Source of the DNA: Xylocopa sonorina
Taxonomy: Eukaryota; Arthropoda; Insecta; Hymenoptera; Apidae
Direction: 5' to 3'
Length of the DNA: 64,000 nucleotides
NCBI RefSeq assembly: GCF_050948175.1
Contig: NC_135195.1
Location: 10,196,001-10,260,000 of the forward strand
Every line of letters begins with the position of its first letter. The stretch's first letter is position 1. The notes under the pieces were generated by a model. It made no database searches and was not told where the DNA came from. It worked only from the letters and a program-made list of their open reading frames with translations. This document shows, one piece after another, positions 12,620-24,771 of the stretch. A program made the translations under genes and the position numbers.

Positions 12620-15600
12620 CTTCGCTTCGACGCGGACGACGAGCAGAGGCCCTACCAGCCTCGAATCGCAGATCGCCGAGTTACCCTCGTCTTCTTTTTT
12701 CTTCTCTTGCCTTTTAATTAGGACTCGTCCTTGTCGAACGAGCTGATCCTTGTTGCGGATCCTTTTTCTTTTTCCTTCCCTGCCCCCCTTTTTTTGTTCG
12801 CGGATCCCCGTCCATCCCGCGGGCGAGTCTTCGAGGTCTCGTTTCTGGGAAACCGAGGGAGCCCAGTCTCTATATATGGTTTGTTACGTGCACGCACGGG
12901 CGACGATGCGGCTTCGCGTGCGATCGCCGACCGTTCCAAGATTCGTTCGTGACCCAAATATTATGACCCATTACGTCCGCGCTCGTATTCACCGCGGAGC
13001 TGTTCAAGCGTTTAATTAGCCGCCGCGTTACTCGCGCTTCCTCGCGCTGCACAACCGAACCACCGGCTCTCGAGGTAGACTCGCCAACCGATTATCTCGT
13101 CGCCGCGATCCTTTTCCACTTGTACGGTATTTTTTCACCACGAAAGACATCGAACTTTAAAGAGCATCTTTTCGAAACCTTTCGATCTTCTTCGTCTAAT
13201 TAAATGGACCTTAAACGCAATCTAGAATATACGGTGCGGCAAATTAGCCGCGATCATTCGCGGGAGCGACGTTCAACTGGTGCAACGGGAAAATACGGAC
13301 GCACTAATGGATTGCCCGATACAATGGATCAATGGAATATCGTCGACGAACGGGGGCGAAACGGCGAGGCGCCGCCAACACCCGTCCACCAATTGTGCCA
13401 CCAGAGATCATAACCGATTACCCTGGTCGCTTTTAATTAACGATCATGAAATCCGTTCAACGAACTTCTCTAAAGTTGCGCGCGAGTTACGGCTCGAAGA
13501 AATAACGGTCGCAGGCTTCGGCGTGAACCGAGTATCATCCGCAAGAACGAAGAACCGTTCGCGTGAAATAAAACTAGAAATAGTCATCTTTTTTTACTGT
13601 ATCCGCGACAAAATGAATTGAAAAAAGTCCGCGCCTAGACGCAGCCACAAAAGAGGGTTGAATTCAATTTCCACGAGAGCCAAGACTGGTAGAAAAATAT
13701 TTTATTCTACACTAGCAACGTATCTTTGCCAAAGGAATCAATCATGCAGCCCATGCCCGGCTACGCTGCCTGTTCCTCGGCCGGCTATATACGTGTACAC
13801 AGTCTGACGGGCGAAGATTGAAAACAAGAGCGGCGTCGAGACACCCGTTACAAACCCGACAGATCTTCTCGAGATCTTTATATTCGTCGGTGGGTGGGCG
13901 CGCAGAGCGAAAGAGAGAACGTGCCGAGGAGGAGAAGACGTGGAAACGATGGAGGGCGAATAAAAAAGGAAAAAGGAGAGAAGGGCGCGAAGGAAGAATA
14001 TTCGAAACGAAGAGACGAGGCGAGAGGCGAGGCGAGAAGAAAAGAAAAGGGATTGGCTGGTGGGAACGGCACGAAGGAAGTAGCCCGGCGGGGCAAGAAA
14101 GACACGTCTCCGACGCCTCTCGGCACAATTGCGAGAGCTCGACAAGACCGTTTTGTAACAAGAGAGCCCTGCCCCGAGATATCGACTGTTCCAGCCTTTT
14201 CGAATGAAAAAATAATAAAGTGGATAGAGGATGAATGCATAATGGAACGACGCCGGGGTGGGAAGAAGAAGGTGGGAAAATGAACGATGTCGGTGGGGCC
14301 GGCGCGGGAAAAGGTTAAGGAAGAAGCGCAGACCGGCTGGCGTGCACGGAAGCTTTCTTTAAATTAATTATCAAGGTGTTATCGATCCGTAGCCGAGCCG
14401 TGTGCCGGTGTGACCGATATCAATCGTGACACGAATCGTATTTTCAATTGATCCGCCCCTCCCGCCCTCGCGAGCCCTGCTAGAGCATGGAAATGAGAAA
14501 CTTGTTTGTTCGCGAGCGAGCCGCGGTGCTGGGGTTACCGTGCACGTGAATTTTCTTCCGCCTCAAATATTAAACGGAGACGGGTTACCGTTGTTATTCC
14601 GCGCCGAGACGAGGATCGAAGTGGCACTATGTGACCCGACGATCGCTTCGTACGAAGTCATGGATAGAAGTTATAGACTTGCCACTGTATTATGCTTCGG
14701 GTTAAGCAGGCTTGGATAAGCTCGTGTCTTAAGGGCTGCCGTTTGTTAAACCTATAGCCGCTGTAATATGGAAATATTTATTGCTTCGAATGGTACTTCT
14801 TACCGTAGCTTGGATGGATCGATGAAAAGAATCGTAATAGAGGACGCAAGGCTACCGTTTCGATCGACTCGCCACGTATATTTCAATTTTCCCTTCTGGG
14901 CTGGAAGTTTCATTAAAGTCAACGTTCAACACTTCGCGTGGTTATCGTTATTACAAGATTAACGATAATGTCTCGGCTTTCGATGTTTTCGAAGAACCTG
15001 CCGCGAGGATGATGGATGCTGGCCTCCTTAGAAGAGTAATTTTCATTGCGACTAGGATGAACGAACGTTATACGAGCCACGCGGGACTGGCGTGAAAGCG
15101 TAGAAAATAATTGGGCAAGAATCGAGTAGCCGATGCTGCTGCCCCCCGTCTAATGCTCGGGTTTCGTTCAATTATCGTTATTTAATCGATTGCAGGTAAC
15201 ACGAGGCGGCGAATCGATAGACGCCGTTTAGAATAGCCAGGCATACGACGTCTATGACGGACGTTACGAGAAAATTATGATCTTATCGCGTCGCGGCTTT
15301 CGAGCCGCTATTAAACTCGTTGGTAAAAATCAATTAAGTGCACGCGTCGGGTTGGTCGAGCCAGCGGATCGACTGTTGCATCGCTGCGTTTCTGGATTAT
15401 CGTGTTGGACCGATATATAATCGCCCTCATTTTTAACTTTCGTTTCGTTCCTCGAGTTGACAAAAAAGTACTCGACGTAAAAATCGATTTTAAACGTTAT
15501 TTTTATAACCACGTCTTTAACGTCATCGTTCAACCGATCATCGTATTCCGCTTTTGCTCGTCATGGAGCGGAGAAAATGAAAAAACTTGCAAGTTTCTCG

Positions 15601-16241
15601 TGGTAATGATATTTTGTGACGTGTATCGAGGAACCTGAAGTCCCACAGGACTCATCAAAGGGCGAACGAGCGCGCCAGTGGTGCCTCGAGCGCGCACAGG
15701 GTTGGAGAGCCCTGGCGCCTTTACAATTTCTCGCGGAAAAAGAGGCGCAGCCTCCTGGTCGAGTTGACAGGTGGGACAGGTGAACAGGGCGGAGCATCGG
15801 ATCCGCGCAAGAGCGGCGGTCAATGAAAAAAATTGTCCCGTTGCGAAGTAATCGAAAAAAAGAAGAAAAAAAAGCGAAAAAGAAAAGAGGAACGCGACAG
15901 TGGATCCATCAGGAAGTCCCTGGTTCTTTAATATTTCATCAGCTCGGCTGTGTTACCGTACCCAGCGGACAAGATACAAGCGTCGCGCGGCGCGCACATA
16001 CGCGTGCGTGCACCTATACCACGCGGTGATCCGGCCAGAGTGGAAGTTGAAAACACGGTACGAGGAGCAAACTGGCGAAGGGTGAACGGGAAAGAGCAAG
16101 AGCCAAGGGTGGCCCCCCGAGAGAAAGGAGGATAGAGATGGAAGCGGAGAAGTGGCCCAGGAAGAACGCGAAGAGGGAACCCGCGCGACTCGCGAGAAGA
16201 AGCAAGGTGGAAAAAGGAGAAAGACGGCAGAGGACACTCGG

Positions 16242-16273
16242 AGGAAGGAAGGAAGGAAGGAAGGAAGGAAGGA
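16242..16273. repeat. (GAAG)n tetranucleotide repeat
   Basis: About eight GAAG units within a purine-rich block. Confidence 0.95.
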
Positions 16274-16665
16274 GGTTCCCGTAGCGACAGGCGAGAGAGA
16301 AGAACACGGGCGGCTGGTCGGCCTCGCAACCGGGGGTTGGACAGTGACGAACGGGTAGGTAGGACCCACAAAATAAACTGAAACCATCTCCCACCCCGGC
16401 AGAAGCGTTCTCGCTCGCTGCCCATCCGTTGGTCTCTCGTTCTGGCCGCGTCACCTCCACCTCCGTTGCCGCCTCACCTCTGCCACCTCCAGCTATTCCT
16501 CCGCGTCTCTCCCTCGCCGCCGTGGCCAGCCCTGGCTGCGTCCAGGCTCCTCTCTCGGCCACCTCCGCGGGTACCTAGAGCTCGACCAAATAAATTACAC
16601 CGCCTCGTGACGCGAAAAAATCCAACGAGTCGCTAGAGTGAACGAGCGGTTGAAGCGGACCAAGA

Positions 16666-16669
<4 letters not shown>

Positions 16670-16714
<45 letters not shown>
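16670..16714. repeat. (GA)n microsatellite
   Basis: About 22 GA units in a purine-rich block running to about 16980. Confidence 0.95.
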
Positions 16715-16719
<5 letters not shown>

Positions 16720-18542
16720 ACACGAAGCGCACGGTACGCGGATGTTGAGGATGAGGAGTCGTTGAAGAGAGAAAGAGGGAACGCCGGAGGAGAGGCGAAA
16801 CGAATTGGAAGAAGAGAGGATCGACCCGCGGGGGGGAACCGAGAGGGGTACAGAGAGGTGGAAAAAAACAGAGACGGAAAAGGGGAAGCGAGCGAGATGG
16901 AATGGATAAAGGCCAGCACGCGGGGCGGAAATAAAGAGAGGACGAAAAAAGTGGAAGAGGTTGGGGGTGGAGGTGGGCACCGCGGTCCGCTTTAATTGGT
17001 TCGACGTGGTCAGATGAAAAATTCAACCACCCTCATCCTCCCACCCGGCCTTCTCTTTCTACCTCCACCTACTCTTACTACCACCAGCACGCACTCCACC
17101 GTATACCGGCTGGATTCCCATCAGACGAATCTACGTATCTGCATGTAGATGTCTATGGGGAACTCTTTCTCTTTCCCTACCGCGGTATACCCGGGACAAA
17201 GTATTTTGCTCGTCCTTAGTTCGCGTTTTTTTCCTGCATTTTTTTTTGCAATTTTTCTTCTTTTTTTTCCGCCAACGATAGGTGCTCGTTAACGTTTCGC
17301 GGATCGTGAATCGGCTTCCTGACAAACTCTGGACGCGATGTTCGTTAAGCAAATCGCTAATACGGACATCGCTTTTCGGCGCTGGATTAATGCGATTTCG
17401 ATTCCATTCGAGGTTTCGTTTCGATAGAAATGACATTTTCTTGGCGATCGGTGCGATGAAGGAGAACCGTGTCTGATCTCTTTGTCTAATCGCGTTGAAT
17501 AGCGCATCGATCGTCGGGAACACGCGATAAAAATCCCCCCTTTGATATGGAAGCCCAATAAACCGGCAGGTTAATGACGGTCGTGTATCAGACCACCGAC
17601 CTTAACTCGGCCATCCCCATTTTCAACCACAGGCATTTTGAGCGAGGGCACCGCCGCTCGTCAATGAAATCACCAGGTGGTCACTCGCGCACACAACCGA
17701 AAGTCACGAAACTACCCCCGCCGACTCGTTCGACGTACACCGTTCGTTGCCGGCGCGGTGCACGCTTTGCGCTCCACTAACACGTCATTCGCAATCAAAT
17801 ATCAAGCATCGACGATGAAACTGTTGGTTGTAAAATTCGATGCTCACTTTCGACGTTACCTCGACGAACGGGAGTTGCTTCGACAAGAAGGAGGGGAAAA
17901 GAAGGCGTGCGAACAGTTAAATCGCTTCCCTTCGTCTCACGCGTTCCAGGATTGAGCGAGCTACCGTGCGTCTTTCTTCATACGACCCAACGTCCAACGA
18001 TATCGCACTTGGGATACGCATCCCGACCGCGAAATAAAAAAAATAGAAGGGGACGAAACAAAAAGCAGTTGAATTCTTGGTGTTCACCAACATTCCAGAG
18101 ATTCCCCCTTCCGGTGTAAAAAATGACAGTCTCGCGGGACCGAGTACTCCTCGTTTTTCCCGGCAGCGGTCCCTCGACGGGAAGCGTGCGCGCACGCTAG
18201 GCATTATTACGAACGCGTCAAACTGTAAAACGGATCGGGAATTTTATTCTCGCGGTGGTTGAGGGCCGCGTGAAAGACACGGTGTCGCAAAGGTGGTTAC
18301 AGTGGTTGCTCGTGGGCGGCCGCGCGCGCGCAGGGTGAACCGAGCTAACCCCGGGTTCAGTGATATCTCGAGCGTGTGCGCGCGGTATTTCCATCTTTCG
18401 TCGTGCCGGTAACAGGGCGCGCCGCTGCTCCTTTGATTAATGCTTTCCTGCGAGTCGAAGAAGGGTGGTGGGTGTAAAGGGTGAAGGCAGAGGCGGCGGA
18501 GAACTACGACTAATCCTCTAAGGGGCGGGGGAGCCAGAGAAC

Positions 18543-18562
18543 GAGAGAGAGAGAGAGAGAGA
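18543..18562. repeat. (GA)10 microsatellite
   Basis: Ten GA units, followed about 130 nt later by a CT-rich tract near 18685-18706 in the opposite orientation. Confidence 0.9.
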
Positions 18563-19183
18563 TGAAGAGAGAAAGGGGGTTGGGACAGGTTTCGAAGCGG
18601 AGAACCGAGAACGAAAGAGGGACTGAATAGTAGTTCCAAGAGCCAAGCGTGGACACGCGAGAACTCATTTCCGGTTATACCCTTCTCTCTTTCTCTCTCT
18701 CTCTCGCTTCATCCCCGTACGTGTCTCTGACACTAAAGCCGGGTTTCCACGTTACGACGGTTAGTCGACTGGCGCCAATTTCACCGCGTATGAAAGCGTG
18801 ACGGGTCGTGCGCGGCATCACGTGCCTGGTAATATTAATCTTTGCGAGAGAAACCAAGTAACGAGCAGGGGGACAGTTGCGCAATAACTATATTATCAAT
18901 TCTCAACGATTCAGTGTCGATGGATAGATCGGTGATGCTATTAGGTCGTCTTATCGTACGCGCGTGTACCAACGTCTTTAATGAGGTTAAAGGGTTACGC
19001 GATAGCCCGAGTAAATTCCGCTAATCGTCTCGCGTGGAAACCGGGCTTAATACACGAAACCAGTGGCTGAACGTTCTCCACGAGAGGCACACACTTAAGC
19101 TTTCGCTCGTAGACTGTTGTGAATTGCATGCGACTATCCGTGACGTGCTGTCTCGCGCCCTCGCGTGTGGGCGTGTTTCGGTC

Positions 19184-19228
19184 CTCTCTCTCTCTCTCTT
19201 TCTCTGTGTGTGTGTGTGTGTGTGTGTT
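19184..19228. repeat. Compound (CT)n-(TG)n microsatellite
   Basis: (CT)8 followed directly by a TG tract of about 12 units. The TG part can adopt left-handed DNA. Confidence 0.95.
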
Positions 19229-22200
19229 TCTGTTCGAGTGTATGCTCGAATCGCGCGCGGCCCAACTCTCTCCCTTTCTCTCTCTTCGTGTCTGTGCGCG
19301 CTCGTTAAATCTGAAATCTTGCGGAACACTCGCCGCGCTAAAGGCCAGGACGAACGAGTGGCCGTATCGATTGCGGGGCTCCATTGTTAGCTAATTTCGA
19401 GGAACAGTTTCGATTAATAGGTTCGAGTGACTCAACGCGAAGACACGATGGTTTAAGTTCACGGAACGGAGCGGGGGCCATTGGTTTTGGTAAAAGAGCC
19501 GTGAAATCGATTCCGTCGAGTCTCGTACCCGTCTCTCCAAATATTTCAAATGTCGCGGATGGCACGCAAACATTCGCAACGTAATGAAAGCCGCGCATAC
19601 GAGCTACGCGCGGATGATAATTAACAAATAATGAACGCGTCTTACAGCGAATTATAAACTAACTTCTTGCATTGGCAGACGCGCGAAGGTTCGCCCTTTT
19701 ATTGTTGGACAGAAAAGTTCCAACGACTGAAGTTATCCTGTTTAGCAGCGAGGCTGAGAGCATTGTTCGCGCGCGCGCGAACGCAGTGATTTGATGAGCG
19801 GTGTCCTCAAGACAATGGAGTGTAATTCACATATCTCTTGCATTCATGCCGCGTCACATGCCGCGAGCTTTAATGTTCAAAATTAACGTACCCAGTTTCC
19901 TGCTCAGAATTCCACTTGTACACCGTATGCCTATACCTAAGGGCTGTGACGGCGGTTTGGAACCCCTTGCGCGTCCAACCATCCCCGCGCAACTTCACCA
20001 CACCCAACAACAATTTTATTAACGTCATCCACGAATGCAACTCGTTCAACTTACTTCGTAAATCGACGCACGATTTTCATTTTCGAACATGTCCGATCTT
20101 TGCATGCTTCGTACGGAAAAGAGAAAATCTTTGCGTCGTCGAATGTTCGATTTCGTTCGATATACATATGTACGACTCGAGATAAAAATCGATAAACGAA
20201 TAATATTATTAGGTAACCGAGCTGAAATGAAAATCTCGGAATGTTAATACACAGAATATCCGGGGAAACAGTACTACAACGAACGTTTCGTTTCGATTCT
20301 CTACGAAACACGTAACCAGCTTTTTGGAAGAGTTACAGGTATAGATCGGTCGGGACACGCAAACTCCAGGAACAAATTACATTTGCCACCTCAGCCCATA
20401 TTACGGCAAACACGATGCGAGGAACGAGTCCATAAAACTTACACACTTCACGAACACAACAGGATTTCCAATGCGACCCTTCTCCGAGGTTCCTATTTAG
20501 AACGGCTCACTTATAGCGATTTCTACACGTGCACGGGTATCAACCACTCGCAAATGAAATTAAAGGACAACGATTTTTTCCAATTAATAACTACATTACC
20601 CCAACTAATTACGCGATGCTATTTAAATCTGTCGTGTTCGTAATACCACTAGAAATTTATCAGAACGTCTGAATATTTATGAACAACTGCGTCGATACTC
20701 GGTAGTTCCATTCGAGCGTACGTATGCTCAAACAATTGCCAGAGTCACTTATCTCGAGGCTTCCTTCGACAAAAAAGTTACTCCCACGTTTGGACTTACT
20801 TTCGGTTACGGTGTCCCTGAAACCACCCCACTTGTACAAATTATGTACGGCCCTCCCCGTGCGCGCCGTTAAACGGAGTTGATGACGAGAGGTCCGGTCA
20901 CTGCCTCGAATTCAAACAAACTTCCAGCCACCCTTGGGGTTCGAGGGATTGCCCGTGTAAACGACGCGTCGTTAGCTCCCTTCGGATAGAGGAAGACGCG
21001 CGAGATACAGGAGGCGAGGGTATAAAGAGGGTAAGTAGGGTGGAAGTCGGAAGAAAGGGATGGTAAAATCGCACGAGCGTGACTTAGGGTCCCTACCCGG
21101 GGAGCTTCGGCGCGACAATTGCTCGCGACAGGTACGCGTATCCGGTTGTCCAGCTCGGAAGCAATTTCAACGTCCTACCGTTAACCGTGTAAGAAAGCCG
21201 CCTGGTTCTTCCAGCGAGTTTACTTTACGAAATTCACACGAAAGACCACCGTGGCGAAAAAATGCGAAAGAGTGCGACTTTCGTCCGATTCTGTGGCTAC
21301 TTAAGCCGCGTTCCATCTTCTATTATCTCATTATTAGGTGATTTTATAATACCTTTTTCTTGTGCTACTTGTCGTGAATTATTTAACGACATAAAAAGGA
21401 AGAAAAGGGGTGGGTATTATATACGGGCTAAAAATTTATGACATTTCCCTTGCGTGCTGTGTTCGTATCCATCCGTGTTGCGTGAAGAGAATTTATAAAC
21501 GGTGGTAAATATAAAAGAGATTTTCAGAAGCACGTAAAAGCAGACAAAAACAGGCGGGGGTTTAAGAATAAAAAAAGGAGACGGGTAATACTGGTTTTCA
21601 ATTTCTACCGCAATGCGCTAAAAATAGGAAAACACGTTGGTACGTTTGCTACATCGAAAGGGTTTAAATTTCAGCATACCCTCTTTCCGATTACCGCACT
21701 GCTGTTATTATTATCGTTATCGCGTTAATATCGCCTCTGAGTGTATTTTATAAATCTGTTAACTAGACAAGGGTAATTACTTCGTTCCTTGAAATTTTCA
21801 TTACTCGTTCAACTGGTATCACGTATTTTTAAACTTTCGTATAAAATGTCACCGATGATAGGTACGCGCACTGACTAGTAGGTATTTACAACTAGGAAAC
21901 AGAGTAATTCTTGCGCAAGAATAAGGGCAAAAATTGTAGACTGTATTTTTTTTTCACATAGACGGTTTTGTATTCAAGAAATACTCGCTTCACAGCCGAA
22001 CGACTTCTCCATCACCATTTTCATTCATGCCTTAGTATTGACTCGGAAAACCATTGGACCTTGCTCCTTTTGAATTTCACTTGTGAAACGGATTCCCGTA
22101 GAAATAGTCCGCGCGGCGAAGAGAATATGGATCTCTCCGATCACGCGTGTAGAAAAATACACGCTCGTAACCGTAAATATTTCATCCACCCCTCATTAAC

Positions 22201-24325
22201 GATCCGCGTTAAAAGACTCGAAACGGTACGCGGTGATCACTGTCTAATTGCGGTGGGAACGAGATCGCGGAGAAGAGGGATTGGTCGCCGGCCGGGGTAA
22301 ACTGTTTAACAAACAGCTGGGATCGTTATTGTTTTTACATCGCAATTACCGTCCCAGTTAAGATCGCGGCGTTTCGTCCGCATTGCTAAAACCAACAAGT
22401 CGGCGTGGGCGGCAGCGTTGCGAATTCCGTGTTGCTACCTTACAATGCAGATAAAATGCGCTATACATTTAATTTTTATCGGGGCTGGCACGCGATTCCC
22501 AGCTAAGTGGCGGCGAGAAACACATGAATAATGAGGGGGTATAAACGTTTTCCAGCAACTGAAAGACTCCCACCACCACCACCCCAAGGGTGAAACGCCG
22601 ACGCACCGCGGTCGCACCAGCTAGATTGCACGCGGATTATCGAGGAACGAAGACGTTCTCCAGACATTTAGAAAGAAACCGGGTTAAAAGAGAATCTCGA
22701 GACAGTTTATCAAGAAAAAGTGGCGGCGTTCATCTCGTCGGAGTGGATAGCCAAGTGTCGGCTAATTTTTCAAAATTGATCCCAACATATCGGGGAGTAA
22801 ATACGCGAGTAGATGAAGAGAATATTAATCGACGAATAATGAAGAAAATATTAATAATTATCGGAATATCTCGGCAATTAACGTGAGAACAAATGCGGGC
22901 CGTATTATCCCCGTTTCAGCTAGAAACGCGACTAAATTAAATCACCGGTGAATTAAAATCAATAAATGGTAAAAAAATTCGGGTATTTTCCTACCGCATC
23001 CCGCAATGGTTATTTCAGTGATGAGGGAAAGGGTTAATCGTTGGGAAGCAGCGCGAGGTTGGGGGAAACCCGGCTGGAAGCGCCGGTTTCCAACCCCTGC
23101 TACATCTCTTCCTTCTCTACCACCGCCGCCAGCCCAAAGGTGGGTGGCGCGGAGGAGCCAAGCTGAGAAAAATAATCCAATTTAGTGAGAGAACGCGAGA
23201 GAGCGAACAAGCGACAGCCTGCAGTTCGCCTGTTTTCACGGTTTTTAATTACGCGCCTCCTCGCGTCGCCGCCCCCCTAGCTGGGGCAGAGCGCGCGCAC
23301 TTTGTCGTCGCGATCCTGACAAAGGAGCCTGTTTTCATGGATATTTCACGGAACCACGGCCAGGAGGAAACTCCCGCGACTCCCGACTGCTTGTTGCAGC
23401 CCCGACGAATGCTACACGCGGCCGTTTGCCCCGCTTTCTCATTTTCTCACGGACTGAAGTAATCCAATTTTTTCGTCCTTGCACCCTATCCCTTGCACCC
23501 CACGCGGACGTATATTTCGGCCGCGGCGAATTCCTCTAAGCTTTAAGATCCGTTCGCGTGTCATTTCTTTTCCTTTTAACTGGCAAAGGGTTAACGATGG
23601 TTTCCGAATTCCTGGCATAAAAAGAAAAATACAGAGATATCGTAATTTATGTTTCGCTCGCTGTCGACGACGATGGAAACTCGCAAGAAGAATTTTCTTT
23701 CCGCCGGAACGGTTGTTATTCGGTTACGGAAGCTACCAGTCATTCGACGTTTTGAGAGTTTTATCGTCGCTGGATGGAATGTCGGGGGTAGCTAAGTTAC
23801 ACGCGGCCCCGTAATATCGGGACTCGAATTTTATTCGATCCAACTCGGGGGAACCGCGGAGGTAAAGCCACGGGTGCATCGTCGAGTTTGATGTATATTC
23901 GCGAAAGACTTGGCGTTTCTACGAAATACGACTATAAAAATTGTAGAAAGATGACTTCTTTGCGGACCGTATCGCGGTTCCGTTCGATACGTTGCTCGGG
24001 GAGCAGAATTTACGCGCGTCCTCCCCGCGACTCCTGTTTTCGAGAATTCTCGTTTCGCTCAACGATAATTGTCCAGAATAAAACAGACGAAAAAGAAAGA
24101 AAAAAGAAGAAAACAAAAGAATCCTAAGTTAAGTTAAACTTATTAAGCTTCCCTCGTCGAGCAGTGCGAAGGGGTAGAGGCGACAGGGAACGGGAGGCGC
24201 GCGCGGGAGAATCCTTGCGGGGGCGCGGTGATTCTTAAATGGCGCGTAACAGGTGGGATCGCTCGTTCCCGCGCGGTCGCTTAAAAACAAAAGTGGGCTG
24301 GCATCGCGGGGCATCACTGTGCGTT

Positions 24326-24353
24326 GGTTCCGCGTCGGTTCCGCGTCGGTTCC
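24326..24353. repeat. 11-nt tandem repeat GGTTCCGCGTC x2.5
   Basis: Two perfect copies and a partial third copy of an 11-nt unit, starting about 60 nt inside intron 8 from the exon 8 donor. Confidence 0.9.
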
Positions 24354-24411
24354 CTGTATAGGTGTACATAGGACACGTGCAGAGATGAAGAGGGATAGGA
24401 TTAAAACTCAC

Positions 24412-24771
24412 GTGTCCGAGCTTCTCCTCCTTCCGCCTCTTGGGGTCGCTCTCGAGGTCGGGGGTGCGGCTACGGAATTTCTCCGGCGGCGATACCGATC
24501 GTCTGAGCCTCTCGTCGGTGAGCGCGATCGGTTTACGGTCCTCGGGCGTCTCCGTGGCCACCCGGTGTTGCTGCAGGTCGGACGGCTTTAGGAGCGCCTG
24601 CGCCTGTGCCTGGACCGCGGCGGCGGCCGCCGGATGCGGCGGCGGCGCCAGGTGAGGCGGCACCCCCGCGGCTGCGGCCGCCGCGGCGGCACCCGCGAAC
24701 CCCAACAGCCCCGCTGGCGGAAGACCGCCGACGACCGCACCGTGTGGCAGCTGCTGCGCGTGAATCTGTTG
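24412..24771 (-). CDS. gro: groucho exon 8: GP region and start of CcN domain
   Basis: This 360-nt exon, phase 0 to 0, has acceptor ..GTGTTCCAG and donor GTGAGT. It encodes residues 142-261. It opens with QQIHAQQLPHG, then a Gly/Pro/Ala-rich region with eight alanines (169-176), an HLAPPPHP stretch and five more alanines (189-193). A charged part follows, with RRSVSPPEKFRSRTPDLESD (232-251) and KRRKEEKLGH (252-261). In Gro/TLE the CcN domain carries CK2 and proline-directed kinase sites and the nuclear localisation signal; SVSP, RTP and KRRK fit that. The next expected residues (acidic, then SDQDLVVDV) are not in the window. The alanine codons are mixed GCN, so the tract is not a pure triplet repeat. 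Confidence 0.95.

Larger units (their letters stand above)
1..24411 (-). other. groucho intron 8, at least 24.4 kb, continuing beyond the window
   Basis: It starts with donor GTGAGT at 24411. No continuation of the CcN, SP or WD40 coding sequence was found on the minus strand. The content is non-coding: ordinary balanced DNA at about 2100-5700, 6600-8300, 12600-13800 and 19300-24200, alternating with strand-asymmetric purine or pyrimidine blocks (about 1120-2000, 5800-6480, 8400-9520, 10160-10850, 11940-12500, 13880-14280, 15830-17100, 18460-18720). GA/CT microsatellites sit inside those blocks. No gene, tRNA or transposon is supported. Confidence 0.75.
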
